A DNA stretch of 64,000 nt. Origin: CAMDHY01 sp046156265. Its GTDB lineage: Bacteria > Pseudomonadota > Alphaproteobacteria > Rhizobiales > Segnochrobactraceae. Within the stretch, counting starts at the first letter, position 1. Each line of letters opens with the position of its first letter. Under the pieces are notes generated by a model that saw only the letters and a program-made list of their open reading frames with translations, made no database searches and was not told where the DNA came from. This document shows, piece after piece, positions 55,578-64,000 of this stretch. Both the position numbers and the translations under genes were made by a program. The DNA lies in contig NZ_JAWDIR010000033.1 in NCBI RefSeq assembly GCF_046156265.1, positions 124,001-188,000 of the forward strand, given 5' to 3'.

Positions 55578-56455
55578 CGCGTCGGCACAGCCTTTTCACC
55601 GCGGTAGTCGTAGAAGCCGCGCTGCGTCTTGCGGCCGAGCCAGCCGGCCTCGACATACTTCACGAGCAGCGGACAGGGCCGGTACTTGGTGTCGGCGAGG
55701 CCCTCATAGAGCACCTGCATGATCGACAGGCAGGTGTCGAGGCCGATGAAGTCGGCGAGCTGCAGGGGGCCCATCGGGTGGTTGGCGCCGAGCCGGAGCG
55801 CCGTGTCGATCGCCTCCACCGAGCCGACGCCCTCGTAGAGGGTGTAGATCGCCTCGTTGATCATCGGCAGCAGGATGCGGTTGACCATGAAGCCGGGGAA
55901 GTCCTCGGCCACCGCGATCGTCTTGCCGAGGCGGGCGCAGAACACCTTCGAGGTCTCGAAGGTCTCGTCCTCGGTGGCGATGCCGCGGACGAGCTCGATC
56001 AGCTCCATCAGCGGCACGGGGTTCATGAAGTGGATGCCGATGAAGCGCTCCGGCCGGTCCGTCGAGGCGGCGAGCCGGGTGATCGACAGCGACGAGGTGT
56101 TGGTGGCGAGGATCGCCTCGGGCTTCAGGAGCGGGCAGAGCTGGGCGAAGATCTTGCGCTTCACCTGCTCGTTCTCGGTCGCCGACTCGATGACGAGATC
56201 GGCCTCGCCGAGGTCGTCGAGGTTGTTGGCGGGGCCGATGGCGCCGAGCGCCGCGACCTTCGCCTCCTCGCTGATCAGGCCCTTGGCGTGCTGGCGCGTC
56301 AGGTTGCCGTTGATGGTGGCGAGGCCGGACTGGATGCGATCCGGCGAGACGTCGTTCAACAGCACGGTGTAACCGGCCAGCGCGCAGACGTGGGCGATGC
56401 CATTGCCCATCTGGCCGGCGCCGATCACGCCGATGGTCTTCAATTCGCCTGCCAT
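55574..56455 (-). CDS. 3-hydroxybutyryl-CoA dehydrogenase
   Basis: 293 residues. The NAD fold GVIGAGQMGNGIAHVCALAGYTVLLND opens the protein, then SATENEQVKRKIF, LATNTSSLSITRLA, FIGIHFMNPVPLMELIELVRG with the catalytic His, and GFMVNRILLPMINEAI. It interconverts acetoacetyl-CoA and 3-hydroxybutyryl-CoA (HbdA/PaaH type). It follows etfA by 141 nt on the same strand, a neighbourhood frequent in Hyphomicrobiales, suggesting a role in fatty acid or PHB turnover. ATG 56455 is the natural start. Confidence 0.95.
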   Translation of the reverse strand: MAGELKTIGVIGAGQMGNGIAHVCALAGYTVLLNDVSPDRIQSGLATINGNLTRQHAKGLISEEAKVAALGAIGPANNLDDLGEADLVIESATENEQVKRKIFAQLCPLLKPEAILATNTSSLSITRLAASTDRPERFIGIHFMNPVPLMELIELVRGIATEDETFETSKVFCARLGKTIAVAEDFPGFMVNRILLPMINEAIYTLYEGVGSVEAIDTALRLGANHPMGPLQLADFIGLDTCLSIMQVLYEGLADTKYRPCPLLVKYVEAGWLGRKTQRGFYDYRGEKAVPTR

Positions 56456-56596
56456 GATGCCGTTCGATCCCGCCGCGGGCGCGTTCGCGCCTCTCCGTCC
56501 TGTCACGTCGTCCGTCTTTCGCGTCTTCATTCGGGGCTCATTGTCGATGGACGCGCGGCGGTCGGCAAGCCGCCGCGCGAACATCGCATCACACGA

Positions 56597-57544
56597 CTAA
56601 CGCTTCACCTTGGCGACTTCCGACGCGAATTCCGGCACCGCGGTGAACAGGTCGGCGACGAGGCCGTAGTCGGCGACCTGGAAGATCGGTGCCTCCTCGT
56701 CCTTGTTGATCGCCACGATCACCTTGGAATCCTTCATGCCGGCGAGATGCTGGATGGCGCCGGAGATGCCGCAGGCGACGTAGAGGTCGGGCGCCACCAC
56801 CTTGCCGGTCTGGCCGACCTGCCAGTCGTTCGGGGCGTAGCCGGCGTCGACGGCGGCGCGGCTCGCGCCGATCGCCGCACCGAGCGCATCGGCGAGCGGC
56901 GCGATCACCGACTGGAACTTCTCCGACGAGCCGAGCGCCCGGCCGCCGGAGACGATGACCTTGGCCGAGGCGAGCTCGGGCCGGTCGGAGGCGGACAGCT
57001 CGGCCCCGACATAGCGCGACACGCCCGGGTCGGCTGCGGCGGAAACCGCTTCGACCGGAGCCGACGCGCCGCCCTCGCCGGTCGACTGGAACGAGGCGGT
57101 CCGCACGGTGACGACCTTCTTGGCGTCGGTGGCCGTCACCGTCTGGATGGCGTTGCCGGCATAGATCGGCCGCTTGAAGGTGTCGGGCGCGAGCACCGCG
57201 ATCACCTCGGAGACCTGCATGACGTCGAGGAGGGCCGCGACGCGCGGCATGACGTTCTTCGCCGACGCGGTGGCCGGGGCGACGATCGCGTCATAGGCCG
57301 GCGCCAGCTGGACGATGAGGGCGGCGAGCGGCTCGGCAAGCGCATGGGCAAGAGCCGCGTCGTCGGCCAGCAGGACCTTGGTCACGCCGTCGAGCTTGGC
57401 GGCAGCGTCCGCTGCGGCCTGGCAGCCCTGGCCTGCGACCAGCACGTGGACGTCGCCGCCCATCGCCCTGGCGGCGGTCAGCGCCTTGCCGGTGGCGTCC
57501 TTCAGGGTGGCGCCGTCGTGCTCGGCGAGAAGCAGCGTCGTCAT
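56597..57544 (-). CDS. etfA: Electron transfer flavoprotein subunit alpha
   Basis: 315 residues. TLLLAEHDGATLKDATGKALTAA starts the protein; the C-terminal FAD domain has VSGGRALGSSEKFQSVIAPLADALGAAIGASRAAVDAGYAPNDWQVGQTGKVVAPDLYVACGISGAIQH. ETF carries electrons from acyl-CoA dehydrogenases to ETF-quinone oxidoreductase. Its ATG overlaps the etfB stop (TGATG), ensuring equal translation. Confidence 0.96.
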   Translation of the reverse strand: MTTLLLAEHDGATLKDATGKALTAARAMGGDVHVLVAGQGCQAAADAAAKLDGVTKVLLADDAALAHALAEPLAALIVQLAPAYDAIVAPATASAKNVMPRVAALLDVMQVSEVIAVLAPDTFKRPIYAGNAIQTVTATDAKKVVTVRTASFQSTGEGGASAPVEAVSAAADPGVSRYVGAELSASDRPELASAKVIVSGGRALGSSEKFQSVIAPLADALGAAIGASRAAVDAGYAPNDWQVGQTGKVVAPDLYVACGISGAIQHLAGMKDSKVIVAINKDEEAPIFQVADYGLVADLFTAVPEFASEVAKVKR

Positions 57545-58293
57545 CAGAGAACTCCCGCCTCGTCCTTGAGCTTCGCTACGAGCTCGGCCACCGAGCCGAC
57601 CTTGACGCCGGCCTTGCGGCCGCCCGGCTCCTCGGTCTTGACCACTTTCAGGCGCGGCGCCGGATCGACGCCGAAATCGGCCGGCGACTTCTCGTCGATC
57701 GGCTTCTTCTTCGCCTTCATGATGTTGGGCAGCGACGCGTAGCGTGGCTCGTTCAGGCGCAGGTCGGTGGTGACGATCGCCGGCATCGTCAGCGACACCG
57801 TCTCGAGGCCGCCGTCGATCTCACGGGTTACGTCGACCTTGCCGTCGCCGATCACCACCTTCGAGGCGAAGGTGCCCTGGGCCCAGCCGAGGAGGGCTGC
57901 GAGCATCTGGCCGGTCTGGTTGCTGTCGTCGTCGATCGCCTGCTTGCCGAGGATGACGAGGCCGGGAGCCTCGGCATCGACCACCGCCTTCAGGATCTTG
58001 GCGACCGCCAAGGGCTCCACCTCGACGTCGGTCTTCACGTGGATGCCGCGATCGGCACCCATCGCGAGTCCGGTGCGGATCGTCTCGGCCGCCTTGTCGG
58101 CGCCGATCGAGACGATCACCACCTCGGTCGCCTTGCCGGCTTCCTTCTGGCGCAGCGCCTCCTCGACGGCGATCTCGTCGAAGGGGTTCATCGACATCTT
58201 GACGTTGGCGAGGTCGACCCCGGAGCCGTCGGGCTTCACGCGGACCTTGACGTTGTAGTCGATAACCCGCTTCACGGGCACGAGGATCTTCAT
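57544..58293 (-). CDS. etfB: Electron transfer flavoprotein subunit beta
   Basis: 249 residues. KILVPVKRVIDYNVKVRVKPDG and DLANVKMSMNPFDEIAVEEALR are the standard start; AKILKAVVDAEAPGLVILGKQAIDDDSNQTGQMLAALLGWAQGTFAS is the AMP-binding signature. It pairs with EtfA encoded directly after it. The 176-nt gap downstream of the rhomboid gene and before this start holds no gene. Confidence 0.96.
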   Translation of the reverse strand: MKILVPVKRVIDYNVKVRVKPDGSGVDLANVKMSMNPFDEIAVEEALRQKEAGKATEVVIVSIGADKAAETIRTGLAMGADRGIHVKTDVEVEPLAVAKILKAVVDAEAPGLVILGKQAIDDDSNQTGQMLAALLGWAQGTFASKVVIGDGKVDVTREIDGGLETVSLTMPAIVTTDLRLNEPRYASLPNIMKAKKKPIDEKSPADFGVDPAPRLKVVKTEEPGGRKAGVKVGSVAELVAKLKDEAGVL

Positions 58294-58469
58294 GTCCTGC
58301 TCAACCTTCTCCCAGGGAGGTCGCGGCCGGCGGGGCGGCCTGCGCCGCGGCGCCTGTGGCAGCCGGGGCGGATCGAAGCGGGCCGGACCCTACTGTTGCG
58401 GTGCAACGGGTGTCAACGCGGCGGGCTTGCGGAGACGCTGGATTCCCTTGCGCGATTCTCCGGCGCGAC

Positions 58470-59162
58470 TCACTTCGGCACCGGTCGGTCGAGCAGCGGC
58501 ACGCCGCGGCGGCGCAGCGGTACCACCAGCGCGGCGCCGGCAATGAATCCGCCGATGTGCGACCACCAGGCGACCGCCCCTTCCGTGTCGGTGGCGGCGT
58601 TCCAGACCTGGAATGCCGCCCAGGCGAGGATGAGCCAGGCGGCCGGCAGCCGGATCGGGATCGGCCCGAGCACCAGCACCCAGGCGCGGACGTGCGGGTG
58701 CAGCACGAGATAGGCGCCGACGATCCCCGCCACGGCCCCGGAGGCGCCGATCATCGGTGCCTGCGAGGCGGGGTCGACGAGCACGTGGGTCAGTCCCGCG
58801 GCCGCCGCGCAGGCGAGATAGAAGAGGGCGAAGCGGGCATGCCCGAGCGCGTCCTCGACATTGTCGGCGAACACCCAGACGAACGCCAGGTTGCCGAGGA
58901 GGTGCGCCCAGCCGGCGTGCAGGAAGGCGTAGGTGACGAGCGTCGCCCACGCCGGCACGATCTCGAGACCCGGCGCCAGCGCCGCGTCGCCGGTCAGCAC
59001 CGCCGGCACCAGCCCGAGGGCGAGCACCGCGCGGTCGACGACCTCCGGGCTCGCCGCGAGCGTCGCCAGGAAGGCGATCACCGTCACCCCGAGGATGCCG
59101 TAGACGACCACCGGCGCGGCGATGTGGCGGTGCGGGTTGTCGTCGTGGATGGGGATGAACAC
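58470..59162 (-). CDS. Rhomboid-family intramembrane serine protease
   Basis: 230 residues with about six helices. The catalytic Ser is in GASGAVAGIVGAYLVLHP and the partner His in WWSHIGGFIAG; HAGWAHLLGNLAFVWVFADNVED is the conserved helix 2 region. It cleaves membrane proteins within the bilayer. Start GTG 59162 (VFIPIHDDNPHRH) fits family N-termini; substrates are unknown. It is between pduO-type and etfB genes on the same strand. Confidence 0.92.
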   Translation of the reverse strand: MFIPIHDDNPHRHIAAPVVVYGILGVTVIAFLATLAASPEVVDRAVLALGLVPAVLTGDAALAPGLEIVPAWATLVTYAFLHAGWAHLLGNLAFVWVFADNVEDALGHARFALFYLACAAAAGLTHVLVDPASQAPMIGASGAVAGIVGAYLVLHPHVRAWVLVLGPIPIRLPAAWLILAWAAFQVWNAATDTEGAVAWWSHIGGFIAGAALVVPLRRRGVPLLDRPVPK

Positions 59163-59190
59163 CGGCGCCGACCCGTTTCGTCCGCCGCCC

Positions 59191-59766
59191 TCAGCGGTTC
59201 TGGCCGGGAACCCACAGCACGTCGTCGGCGCCGTCGGCATTGGCGACGCGGCCGGCGACGAACAGGAGATCCGACAGCCGGTTGAGGTAGCGCATCGCGG
59301 CCGGGTTGACCTCCTCCGCATCGGCGAGCGCCACCGCGAGGCGTTCGGCGCGGCGGACGACGGTGCGGCAGACGTGCAGTTCCGTGGCGAGCGCCGTGCC
59401 GCCCGGCAGCACGAACGAGCGCAGCGGCTGCAGGCGCGCGTTGAGGGCGTCGATCTCGGCCTCGAGCCGGTCCACCTGCGCCTCGACGATGCGCAGCGCC
59501 TCGTGGCGCGGCGGCGGGTCGTGCGGGGTCGCGAGGTCGGCGCCGAGGTCGAAGAGGTCGTTCTGGATGCGCGCCAGCAGGGCGTCGCAGGCGGTGTCGC
59601 CGGCGGCGACGGCGGCGATGCGGGCGCGGCCGAGGAAGGCGTTCGCCTCGTCGACGGTGCCGTAGGCCTCGACGCGCGGATCGGCCTTCGAGCGGCGCGG
59701 TCCGGAGGCGAGGCCGGTGGTGCCGTCGTCGCCGGTGCGGGTGTAGATGCGGTTGAGCGCGACCAT
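59191..59766 (-). CDS. Cob(I)alamin adenosyltransferase, PduO type
   Basis: 191 residues. IYTRTGDDGTTGLASGPRRSKADPRVEAYGTVDEANAFLG is the ATP-binding start of the PduO family, and LHVCRTVVRRAERLAVAL and LNRLSDLLFVAGR complete it. It converts cob(I)alamin to adenosylcobalamin with ATP, for B12-dependent enzymes such as methylmalonyl-CoA mutase. No cobalamin riboswitch was recognised upstream. It is 26 nt downstream of the HIG1 gene, the usual order in Hyphomicrobiales. Confidence 0.95.
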   Translation of the reverse strand: MVALNRIYTRTGDDGTTGLASGPRRSKADPRVEAYGTVDEANAFLGRARIAAVAAGDTACDALLARIQNDLFDLGADLATPHDPPPRHEALRIVEAQVDRLEAEIDALNARLQPLRSFVLPGGTALATELHVCRTVVRRAERLAVALADAEEVNPAAMRYLNRLSDLLFVAGRVANADGADDVLWVPGQNR

Positions 59767-59792
59767 CGGCCAGTTCCCCGTCGTCGTGTGCG

Positions 59793-59984
59793 TCAGCGGC
59801 TCGTGAGGTACACCGTCACCATGATGATGACGATGGCCACGAACTGCAGGATCACCCGCCAGCGCATCAGTTTCTGCGACAGGTCGGCGCTGCCGCCGCG
59901 CAGCATGTTGAAGAGGCCGAGCACCAGCACCACCGCGACGGCGGCGACCGCGAACGGCACGAGATTGTAGAAGAAGGTCGCCAT
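59793..59984 (-). CDS. HIG1-domain twin-TM protein
   Basis: 63 residues, two hydrophobic helices (FYNLVPFAVAAVAVVLVLGLFNML; ILQFVAIVIIMVTVYL) joined by a short charged loop with LSQKLMRWRV, the core of HIG1/hypoxia-induced small proteins. Bacterial members associate with respiratory complexes in some species. It lies directly upstream of the cobalamin adenosyltransferase gene. Confidence 0.88.
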   Translation of the reverse strand: MATFFYNLVPFAVAAVAVVLVLGLFNMLRGGSADLSQKLMRWRVILQFVAIVIIMVTVYLTSR

Positions 59985-60125
59985 CGCGGTCTCCTCGACT
60001 GCCCGGTTGCGGCTCCGGCCGCCCGGGCGTGCGAGGGTCGAGCATATAGCGCGGGTTGGCCGCGACTTCAGGGGCGCTCACGCCGCAGGGGCGAGAAAGC
60101 CGGCCGGCGGAGCCGCCGGACGGAG

Positions 60126-62135
60126 CTACGCGGCGACGTCGTCGCTTCGCGTCGTCTCGACGGGCTCCGCCGATGTCGCGGTGAGACCCTGCTTGCGCAC
60201 CTTGCGCTCGACGGCATCGAGGTGGTCGACGGCTTCCTCGCTGTCCGGCCAGAGCGCCGCCGCCGCGGTCGCCGCAGCCACCGCCTCGGCGCGCCGGTCT
60301 TCCCGCCACAGCGCCTGCGCCAGCAACCGCCAGAGCGGGAAGAAGGCCGGATCGGGGCTGGTGCCGCTTGCCGACGCGCGGGCGGCGACCGCCTCGGCGA
60401 GGGCTTTGAGCCGTGGCGAGACGATCCCCTCGCGCGCCGCCCGCTTCGCCTGATGGGCGATCTCGACGACGGCTTCGGCCGTTGCACCGGCGTCGAGGGC
60501 GGCGCCGAGCGTCATGGCGATGGCGGCTGGGTCACCGCCTTCGAAGGCAGTGGCGAGGATGTCGAGCGGCGTCGGTGCGGCCACCACCGGCGACTTGACC
60601 TCGGCGGTCGGCGCATCCCGCAGGCCGGCGCGGCGGGCCCGCCGCTTCGCCATCGTGGCGAACTCGGCGAATCCCTCGTCGTCCGGCCAGCGCCGGCTGG
60701 CGTCGGCGATGGCGACGGTGGCCTCGGGGATGCGGTCCTCCCGCAGCAGCGCCTGGATCCAAAGCCGCCAGACGTCGGCGAGGGTGGGGGCCGCCGCGAT
60801 GTCGCCGCCGGCCTCGGCCGCTCCCCGGGCGATCGCCCCGATGACCGCCGCGGGGTCCTCGATGTCGCGCTTGGCCGTCCGGGCGACGCGCGCGACGTGC
60901 TCGGGCTTCGGGCCGCCCTTGAGGTAGCGCGCCACCGCGAGGGTTAGCTCGTCGGGACGGGTCGTCAGGGCGTTCAGGTAGTGGACGAAGGCGCGCACGT
61001 CCTGCGGTGCCGCGTCCGAGAGCGCGCGCAGGGCGCCTGCGTCCGTGGCTTCTCCCGCCAGCGAGGCCATGTAGGCGGCGTGCGCGGCGCGGCGCTCGGC
61101 GGGCGCCTCGCGGAAATAGGTGTCGACGAGCCGCTGCACGATCTTGCCGACGAAGGCATCGGAGACGTGACGGCGGTCGCTCTGGAAGACCGACCAGTCC
61201 CGCGTCAGCATGACGCTCTCGTAGCTCGGGAAGTAGTCGACCCCCTCGTTCGCCGCGACGATCTCGCCGCAGACGGCGCGCAGCACCGACTTGCCGTACA
61301 TCGTCGCGGTGATGACGTCCTCGTCGGTGAACGTGCGGTCGAGGGGCACCGGCGAAGTGGTGATCAGGAACGTCGCCGCCGGGTTGAGGGCGCGGACCGC
61401 GTCGATCGCCGCCTGCACGTCGGCGAGGCAGGTGGCGAAATCGAGCCGGCGGAACGTGAAGCGCGACAGCGCGCGCCGGAACGCCGCCTGCACCGGCGCC
61501 TGCTGGATGGCGAGGCCGCTGGTCTCGTCGACCCATGCCTCGACGAGGCCGAGGGTGAGCACGACGCAATCGGCCGTGAAGGCGTGGCGAAAGACGTCGA
61601 AGAGTTCCTGGCGCCGCGCCAGAAGGCGCTCCGGCGTCACCGGGCGGAACCCGCCGAGCTGCAGGTCGATCTGGCTGCCGTCGTTGCAGGTGTACGCGAG
61701 CGACGCGACGTCGTCCGCCGTGACGGTTCCGCCCGCCTCGAGGACCCGCCGGGTCCACTCGAACTCCTGCCGGATGGCGGCCGGCGTGTACTTGTTCAGC
61801 ACCGCGTTGCCGCGCCCGGCCACCCGCTCGGCCTCCGGCGCCGCGAACGCCAGGGTCGGCACGTTGAAGCCGAGCCGGGCGACGTGTTCCTCGATGTTGC
61901 GGGCGAAGCACGAGCCGATGGTGAAGACCGTCCCGGACGCCGGAACGACGAAGCGCGGCGTGAACGCCGGCCAGGCCTGCGGAGCGAGCCGCGGCCCGGC
62001 GTCTGACCAGTCGGCGTTGGCGTTGGACTTGTCGCGGAGGCGGAGGGCGGCGGGTTCGGCAGGGGGCATCTGGGGGGCGATCACGCAGGGATTCTGTTGG
62101 TGACAGAGCACGCAGCAATTGAAGCCGCCGTTCAC
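60126..62135 (-). CDS. GSCFA-domain protein with helical repeat C-terminus
   Basis: 669 residues. The GSCFA family motif is exact: TIGSCFARNIEEHVARLGF at about 72-90, preceded by LRDKSNANADW. Further on are LGLVEAWVDE, LITTSPVPLDRTF, and MYGKSVLRAV, YFPSYESVM and DRRHVSDAFV, consistent with an SGNH-hydrolase-like fold. The last 300 residues are Ala-rich helical repeats. The start is uncertain: GTG 62135 gives a Cys-rich lead (NCCVLCHQQNPC); GTG 62084 or ATG 62069 would omit it. A sulfotransferase gene lies 111 nt upstream on the same strand. The function and target are unknown. Confidence 0.88.
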   Translation of the reverse strand: MNGGFNCCVLCHQQNPCVIAPQMPPAEPAALRLRDKSNANADWSDAGPRLAPQAWPAFTPRFVVPASGTVFTIGSCFARNIEEHVARLGFNVPTLAFAAPEAERVAGRGNAVLNKYTPAAIRQEFEWTRRVLEAGGTVTADDVASLAYTCNDGSQIDLQLGGFRPVTPERLLARRQELFDVFRHAFTADCVVLTLGLVEAWVDETSGLAIQQAPVQAAFRRALSRFTFRRLDFATCLADVQAAIDAVRALNPAATFLITTSPVPLDRTFTDEDVITATMYGKSVLRAVCGEIVAANEGVDYFPSYESVMLTRDWSVFQSDRRHVSDAFVGKIVQRLVDTYFREAPAERRAAHAAYMASLAGEATDAGALRALSDAAPQDVRAFVHYLNALTTRPDELTLAVARYLKGGPKPEHVARVARTAKRDIEDPAAVIGAIARGAAEAGGDIAAAPTLADVWRLWIQALLREDRIPEATVAIADASRRWPDDEGFAEFATMAKRRARRAGLRDAPTAEVKSPVVAAPTPLDILATAFEGGDPAAIAMTLGAALDAGATAEAVVEIAHQAKRAAREGIVSPRLKALAEAVAARASASGTSPDPAFFPLWRLLAQALWREDRRAEAVAAATAAAALWPDSEEAVDHLDAVERKVRKQGLTATSAEPVETTRSDDVAA

Positions 62136-62246
62136 ATTCCCGTGATAGGAGGCGCCTTCCCCCGCTCTTTCGAGGGGTTCCGCTCACGACCCCATTTGGA
62201 GACGACCGTTTGCTCGAGGCGGGTCCACCGGAGACCGGCCGGGGCC

Positions 62247-63239
62247 TCAGGCTTCCCGCGAGCCGTGGTTCTCGAGAGGGTATCCGAGACGGACCAGAAC
62301 CTCGTCGCAGAAGGCGATGTCGTCGTCGCTGAGATGCTTGCGGAAGCCGCCGACGATCCCCTCGCGCACCTTGTAGGAGTTCGGGTCTTTGCTGTTGGCG
62401 GGGGCGAGGATGCGCCCGTAGCGCTCCGCCAACTCGCCGGAGCGCTCGCGGGCCTGCATCTTCTCGAACGAAGCCTCATCGACGGTCGTGACGATCTCCT
62501 GGGGGGTGCGCTCCGCCCCGACGAAGCCGACGATTGCCGTGAGCGCCCCCGCCGTGTCGGCCTTCAGGTCCTCGTAGGTGACGGCGTGGAACTTGCCGAG
62601 ATCGGCGCCGCGCGCCAGCCACTCCATGTTGAAGCGGACGATCTTTTCGATGCCGTGACGCGGGTCGCGGATGAAGTCGGATATAGTGCCCTCGTATCCG
62701 CCGAGGCGCTTGGCGGTCTGGAAGTAGCCGGACACGACGGTATCCCGCGGGTCTCGGTAGAGGAAGACGATCGTCTTGCCGGCGAAGGCCTCGGATGCTG
62801 GCTGCAGCTCTTCCACGTGGCCAGTCTTCGAGTGGCCGCTGCCGTCGTGGGTGTATTTCGCGTCGAGCTTCAGGCCGTCGAGCATGACGCGCAGCCACGT
62901 CCGCCCGGACTTGGGAAACGAGACGACGTTGAATGTCCGGCCCGCCCGCCGGGCGGCCGCCTTGGCCGCCTGCTTCGCCTGGCGCTCCGCCGTTCGCCCG
63001 GCGAGTTCGCGCGCTGCCAGTCTCTTACCGGCGCGGCCCTTGCGATCCTGCTCATCTGATGGATCGCCTTTGCCAGTTGCAAAGTCCTTCCGACGGCGCG
63101 GAGGAGCCCCGCCTGCAGACCTGCGCGCGGCGCGCCTCTTCTGCCTCTCGGTGCGGAAAGGCGAGAGCAGGCGGTCGAACAGGCGACTGAACGTATTGGC
63201 CAAGGAAGCGTCCGTCGGGAGGATGCGCGGCCGGAACAC
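62247..63239 (-). CDS. Sulfotransferase domain protein
   Basis: 330 residues. About 100 basic and Ala-rich residues precede the core. The PAPS loop is FPKSGRTWLRVML (PKSGRTW at 109-115) and the 3'-phosphate motif is YRDPRDTVVSGYF (R162). KFHAVTYEDLKADTAGALTAIVGFVG is also typical. It probably sulfates a sugar or lipid. GTG 63239 is taken as start but a TTG about 13 codons on is an alternative. It is on the same strand as the GSCFA gene, 111 nt apart, so they may be co-transcribed. Nothing was recognised in 63240-63412. Confidence 0.88.
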   Translation of the reverse strand: MFRPRILPTDASLANTFSRLFDRLLSPFRTERQKRRAARRSAGGAPPRRRKDFATGKGDPSDEQDRKGRAGKRLAARELAGRTAERQAKQAAKAAARRAGRTFNVVSFPKSGRTWLRVMLDGLKLDAKYTHDGSGHSKTGHVEELQPASEAFAGKTIVFLYRDPRDTVVSGYFQTAKRLGGYEGTISDFIRDPRHGIEKIVRFNMEWLARGADLGKFHAVTYEDLKADTAGALTAIVGFVGAERTPQEIVTTVDEASFEKMQARERSGELAERYGRILAPANSKDPNSYKVREGIVGGFRKHLSDDDIAFCDEVLVRLGYPLENHGSREA

Positions 63240-63412
63240 CGGTGGGTGCGGGCCACCTGAGTCGGCGCGGCAAAGAGGCGATCATTCAAGCGCCCCAGAT
63301 GGGCGAAGTTTGCTGCAGTGGCAACAGCAAATGTCCGCGATCGAAAACCGGTCTCAAGCAAGTGAAACCCAAGGTTGCGATGCGACGTACTTCAGCTGCA
63401 GCAAGCGTCGGT

Positions 63413-64000
63413 TCAGATCGCCTCGCCCTTCATCAGTCGCGGCAGCACGCCGCCGAGGCCGGCGGCTTCGCGGATGAAGGCGCCCTTGGCGGCGGGCAGC
63501 CGTTCGACGAGGCCGAGGCCGATGCCGCGGACGAAGCGCACGGGGTCGAAGCCGGTGCGGAACAGCGTGTTGAGCGCATCGGTGACGAGCCCCATCTGCA
63601 CCGTGTCGAAGCGGCGCCAGCGCTCGTACTGCTCCAGCACGTCGAGCCCGCCCGGATCGAGCCCGAGCCGGCGCGCGTCGACGATCACTTCGGCGAGAGC
63701 GGCGGCGTCGCGGAAGCCGAGGTTGAGGCCCTGGCCGGCGATCGGGTGGATGCCGTGCGCCGCATCGCCGGCGAGCGCGAAGCGCGGCTTGACGAACGCG
63801 CGCGCCAGCACGAGCTGCAGCGGCCAGGCCCGGCGCGGCCCGACCGGCTCGAGCGCGCCGAGCTGGCGGCCGAAGCGGCGCTCGAGCTCGAGGGCGAAGG
63901 TGAAGTCGTCGAGGGCGATGATGCGCTCGGCCTCGTGGGTCGGCTCGGTCCAGACGAGCGACGAGCGGTTGCCGCGCAAAGGCAGGATGGCGAACGGCCC
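63413..64000 (-). CDS. UbiH/UbiF/COQ6-type FAD monooxygenase (5' end outside window)
   Basis: The C-terminal 195 residues are inside the window. FALAGDAAHGIHPIAGQGLNLGFRDAAALAEVI is the DG/GD motif and following helix of UbiH-type aromatic hydroxylases, binding the FAD ribose. The remaining tail (LEQYERWRRFDTVQMGLVTDALNTLF) is also characteristic. It likely hydroxylates a ring carbon in ubiquinone synthesis. Which of the UbiH/F/I/L positions it hydroxylates cannot be told from this part. Confidence 0.92.
   Translation of the reverse strand, partial: GPFAILPLRGNRSSLVWTEPTHEAERIIALDDFTFALELERRFGRQLGALEPVGPRRAWPLQLVLARAFVKPRFALAGDAAHGIHPIAGQGLNLGFRDAAALAEVIVDARRLGLDPGGLDVLEQYERWRRFDTVQMGLVTDALNTLFRTGFDPVRFVRGIGLGLVERLPAAKGAFIREAAGLGGVLPRLMKGEAI

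Noticed and set aside
59767..59792. Cobalamin riboswitch before the adenosyltransferase gene
   Set aside because: The gap to the HIG1 gene is only 26 nt, and no B12-box-like sequence was seen upstream of the HIG1 gene either.

Overview
The window is 64 kb of very GC-rich chromosomal DNA. It carries about 62 protein genes (two cut by the window edges), one tRNA and one gene remnant. Gene content and order point to an alphaproteobacterium of the order Hyphomicrobiales (Rhizobiales). Markers are the hemE/ppsR/maf/aroE/coaE/dnaQ/secB block, TIGR02302-lysA-lptM-argH-tlpA, ftsEX beside a CpdR-type receiver, a BA14K-family protein and a CtrA-type TTAA-N7-TTAA box. The assignment rests on synteny and protein motifs read by eye; no database search was possible.

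Layout. 1-10 kb: an FAD oxidoreductase cut by the edge, a CitE-like lyase, a His-rich CobW GTPase coupled to a penicillin-binding D-Ala-D-Ala carboxypeptidase, bolA, a CorC/HlyC membrane protein, an in-frame aroK-aroB fusion, a LOG-type phosphoribohydrolase and tRNA-Leu(CAA). 10-21 kb: a catabolic island-like block, all on the minus strand. It holds a ribose-type (CUT2) ABC transporter, a histidinol-dehydrogenase-like enzyme, a LacI-type repressor, an unknown 196-residue protein, a metallo-beta-lactamase-fold hydrolase, a 3-hydroxyacyl-CoA-dehydrogenase-type enzyme and an SDR. The same palindromic operator lies in front of both the transporter operon and the binding-protein operon. 21-33 kb: DUF2066, rpmI-rplT with a clear terminator, an MFS transporter, a diguanylate cyclase, then smr-mltA-tim44, fxsA, secB, dnaQ and the coaE-aroE-maf-ppsR operon.

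At 32970-33396 a 427-bp gene-free gap separates the divergent genes ppsR and hemE. In alphaproteobacteria this is the classical position of the chromosome replication origin. The gap has several degenerate DnaA-box-like sequences and a perfect CtrA box abutting the hemE start, so I call it a putative oriC. Right of it come hemE-hemJ, a DUF465 gene, purEK, rpsU, a TPR lipoprotein and a fold-type-I basic amino acid decarboxylase.

41-64 kb: a CurA-type reductase, a BA14K protein, a VOC dioxygenase, plsC-ydcF-ftsX-ftsE divergent from cpdR, TIGR02302-lysA-lptM-argH divergent from tlpA, a first sulfotransferase coupled to 3-hydroxybutyryl-CoA dehydrogenase, etfAB, a rhomboid protease, a PduO-type adenosyltransferase, a HIG1 protein, a GSCFA-domain protein next to a second sulfotransferase, and the C-terminal part of a UbiH-type hydroxylase.

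Genes are densely packed. Many pairs share ATGA, GTGA or TGATG overlaps, implying translational coupling. Long open frames opposite most genes are by-products of high GC3 and are not annotated. No CRISPR array, transposase, integrase or rRNA gene was seen.
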